A stretch of DNA of 64,000 nucleotides from Kangiellaceae bacterium (lineage in GTDB: Bacteria > Pseudomonadota > Gammaproteobacteria > Enterobacterales > Kangiellaceae). The position numbers were made by a program, and so were the translations under genes. The DNA is taken from contig JABXIQ010000023.1 of assembly GCA_013373015.1 (NCBI GenBank), forward strand, positions 1 to 64,000, written 5' to 3'. The stretch's first letter is position 1. Each line of letters opens with the position of its first letter. The notes beneath the pieces are model-generated. The model searched no databases. It was given only the letters and a program-made list of their open reading frames with translations, and was not told the DNA's origin. Positions 63,709 through 64,000 of this stretch are shown piece by piece.

Positions 63709-64000
63709 TTAATAAAGCGGCGAGTCTGGTAAAAACACTTCGCACACCAGCATTGCTATCTGTTTATTTTCGTTATTTGCCCACAATGAACGTCGTGCCC
63801 ACAATCGGTCTTGCTCAGCTACAAAAGATTGCGCCCTTTGATATAACCAATCTTTTTTTTCTAATTGTTTCACTTGCAAAAACTGTCTTCGCAAATGGCT
63901 ACCTGAAAATAATATGCTACCTAACGGTTTATCACCAAGCGAGTCAATGAGATGACTTGCTGAATCTGGCATAATAGTCCGAGCAAAGATCCACGGCTGC
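63709..64000 (-). CDS. ubiC: Chorismate lyase, 3' part (partial at window edge)
   Basis: The frame ending at 63709 runs out of the window without a stop. Visible residues include PWIFARTIMPDSASHLID, LGSILFSGSHLRRQFLQV and WARRSLWA, typical of chorismate lyase, which makes 4-hydroxybenzoate for UbiA. An internal Met at 63972 is not the start. ubiC then ubiA is the standard order. Confidence 0.9.
   Translation of the reverse strand, partial: QPWIFARTIMPDSASHLIDSLGDKPLGSILFSGSHLRRQFLQVKQLEKKDWLYQRAQSFVAEQDRLWARRSLWANNENKQIAMLVCEVFLPDSPLY

Overview
The window reads as a chromosomal segment of a free-living, AT-leaning gammaproteobacterium, probably marine or halophilic. This is inferred from gene content and synteny: engB/polA, lptM-dapF-DUF484-xerC-yigB with uvrD nearby, algZ-algR-hemC-hemD-hemX-hemY, and plsB/ubiA/ubiC. 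The secreted proteases, TRAP transporter and NhaC antiporter fit such a habitat. A Kangiella-like relative is possible, but this is a guess. I saw no rRNA or tRNA genes, no CRISPR array and no transposase.

Layout. 1-9.9 kb: 5' part of transketolase, a very large two-component-propeller/PAS/GGDEF/EAL protein, elbB, a DUF599 membrane protein, a DsbA-like thioredoxin-fold protein, diheme cytochrome c4, engB and a YjbR protein. 9.9-13.1 kb: a likely small RNA with C-rich hairpin loops, downstream of polA, where other gammaproteobacteria keep Spot 42 or ErsA; then polA. 13.1-16.0 kb: an accessory island with a SAM methyltransferase, a decayed attC-like site, a broken copy of the polA 5' end, a PD-(D/E)XK nuclease-like gene and a well-formed integron attC site. 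There is no integron integrase in the window, so it looks like a small integrase-less cassette cluster next to polA. It is the most novel region.

16-26.7 kb: a GNAT-NTF2 fusion, a small membrane protein, SelO, a DUF1456 protein, a secreted serine hydrolase, a cluster of three perfect DnaA boxes, TRAP permease genes (dctQ, dctM) followed by murI, a TakP-like TRAP binding protein on the opposite strand, and a 2OG-Fe(II) oxygenase. 26.7-34.8 kb: four secreted subtilisin-like proteases in tandem. Each has its own leader, three share a distinctive hairpin-plus-GGGGTAG start region, two have long inverted repeats, and the first-transcribed gene has a perfect CRP site upstream.

34.8-54.2 kb: uvrD, an exported fumarylacetoacetase-fold lipoprotein, a D-2-hydroxyacid dehydrogenase, yigB-xerC-DUF484-dapF-lptM, cyaY, a carboxylesterase, the AlgZ/AlgR-type two-component system, hemCDXY, a YheV-type zinc ribbon, an NhaC antiporter, aroE, small genes and crp. 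54.2-64 kb: a membrane-tethered PabA/TrpG fusion, rpe, a VanZ-family protein, an acyl-CoA ligase and PLP decarboxylase of the exosortase-A-associated type, plsB, ubiA and partial ubiC.

The core genes cover DNA replication and repair (polA, uvrD, xerC, DnaA boxes), tetrapyrrole synthesis, phospholipid and ubiquinone synthesis, and cell wall precursors (murI, dapF). The accessory parts are the cassette island, the protease cluster and the sensory giant. CRP is encoded in the window and may control the protease cluster.
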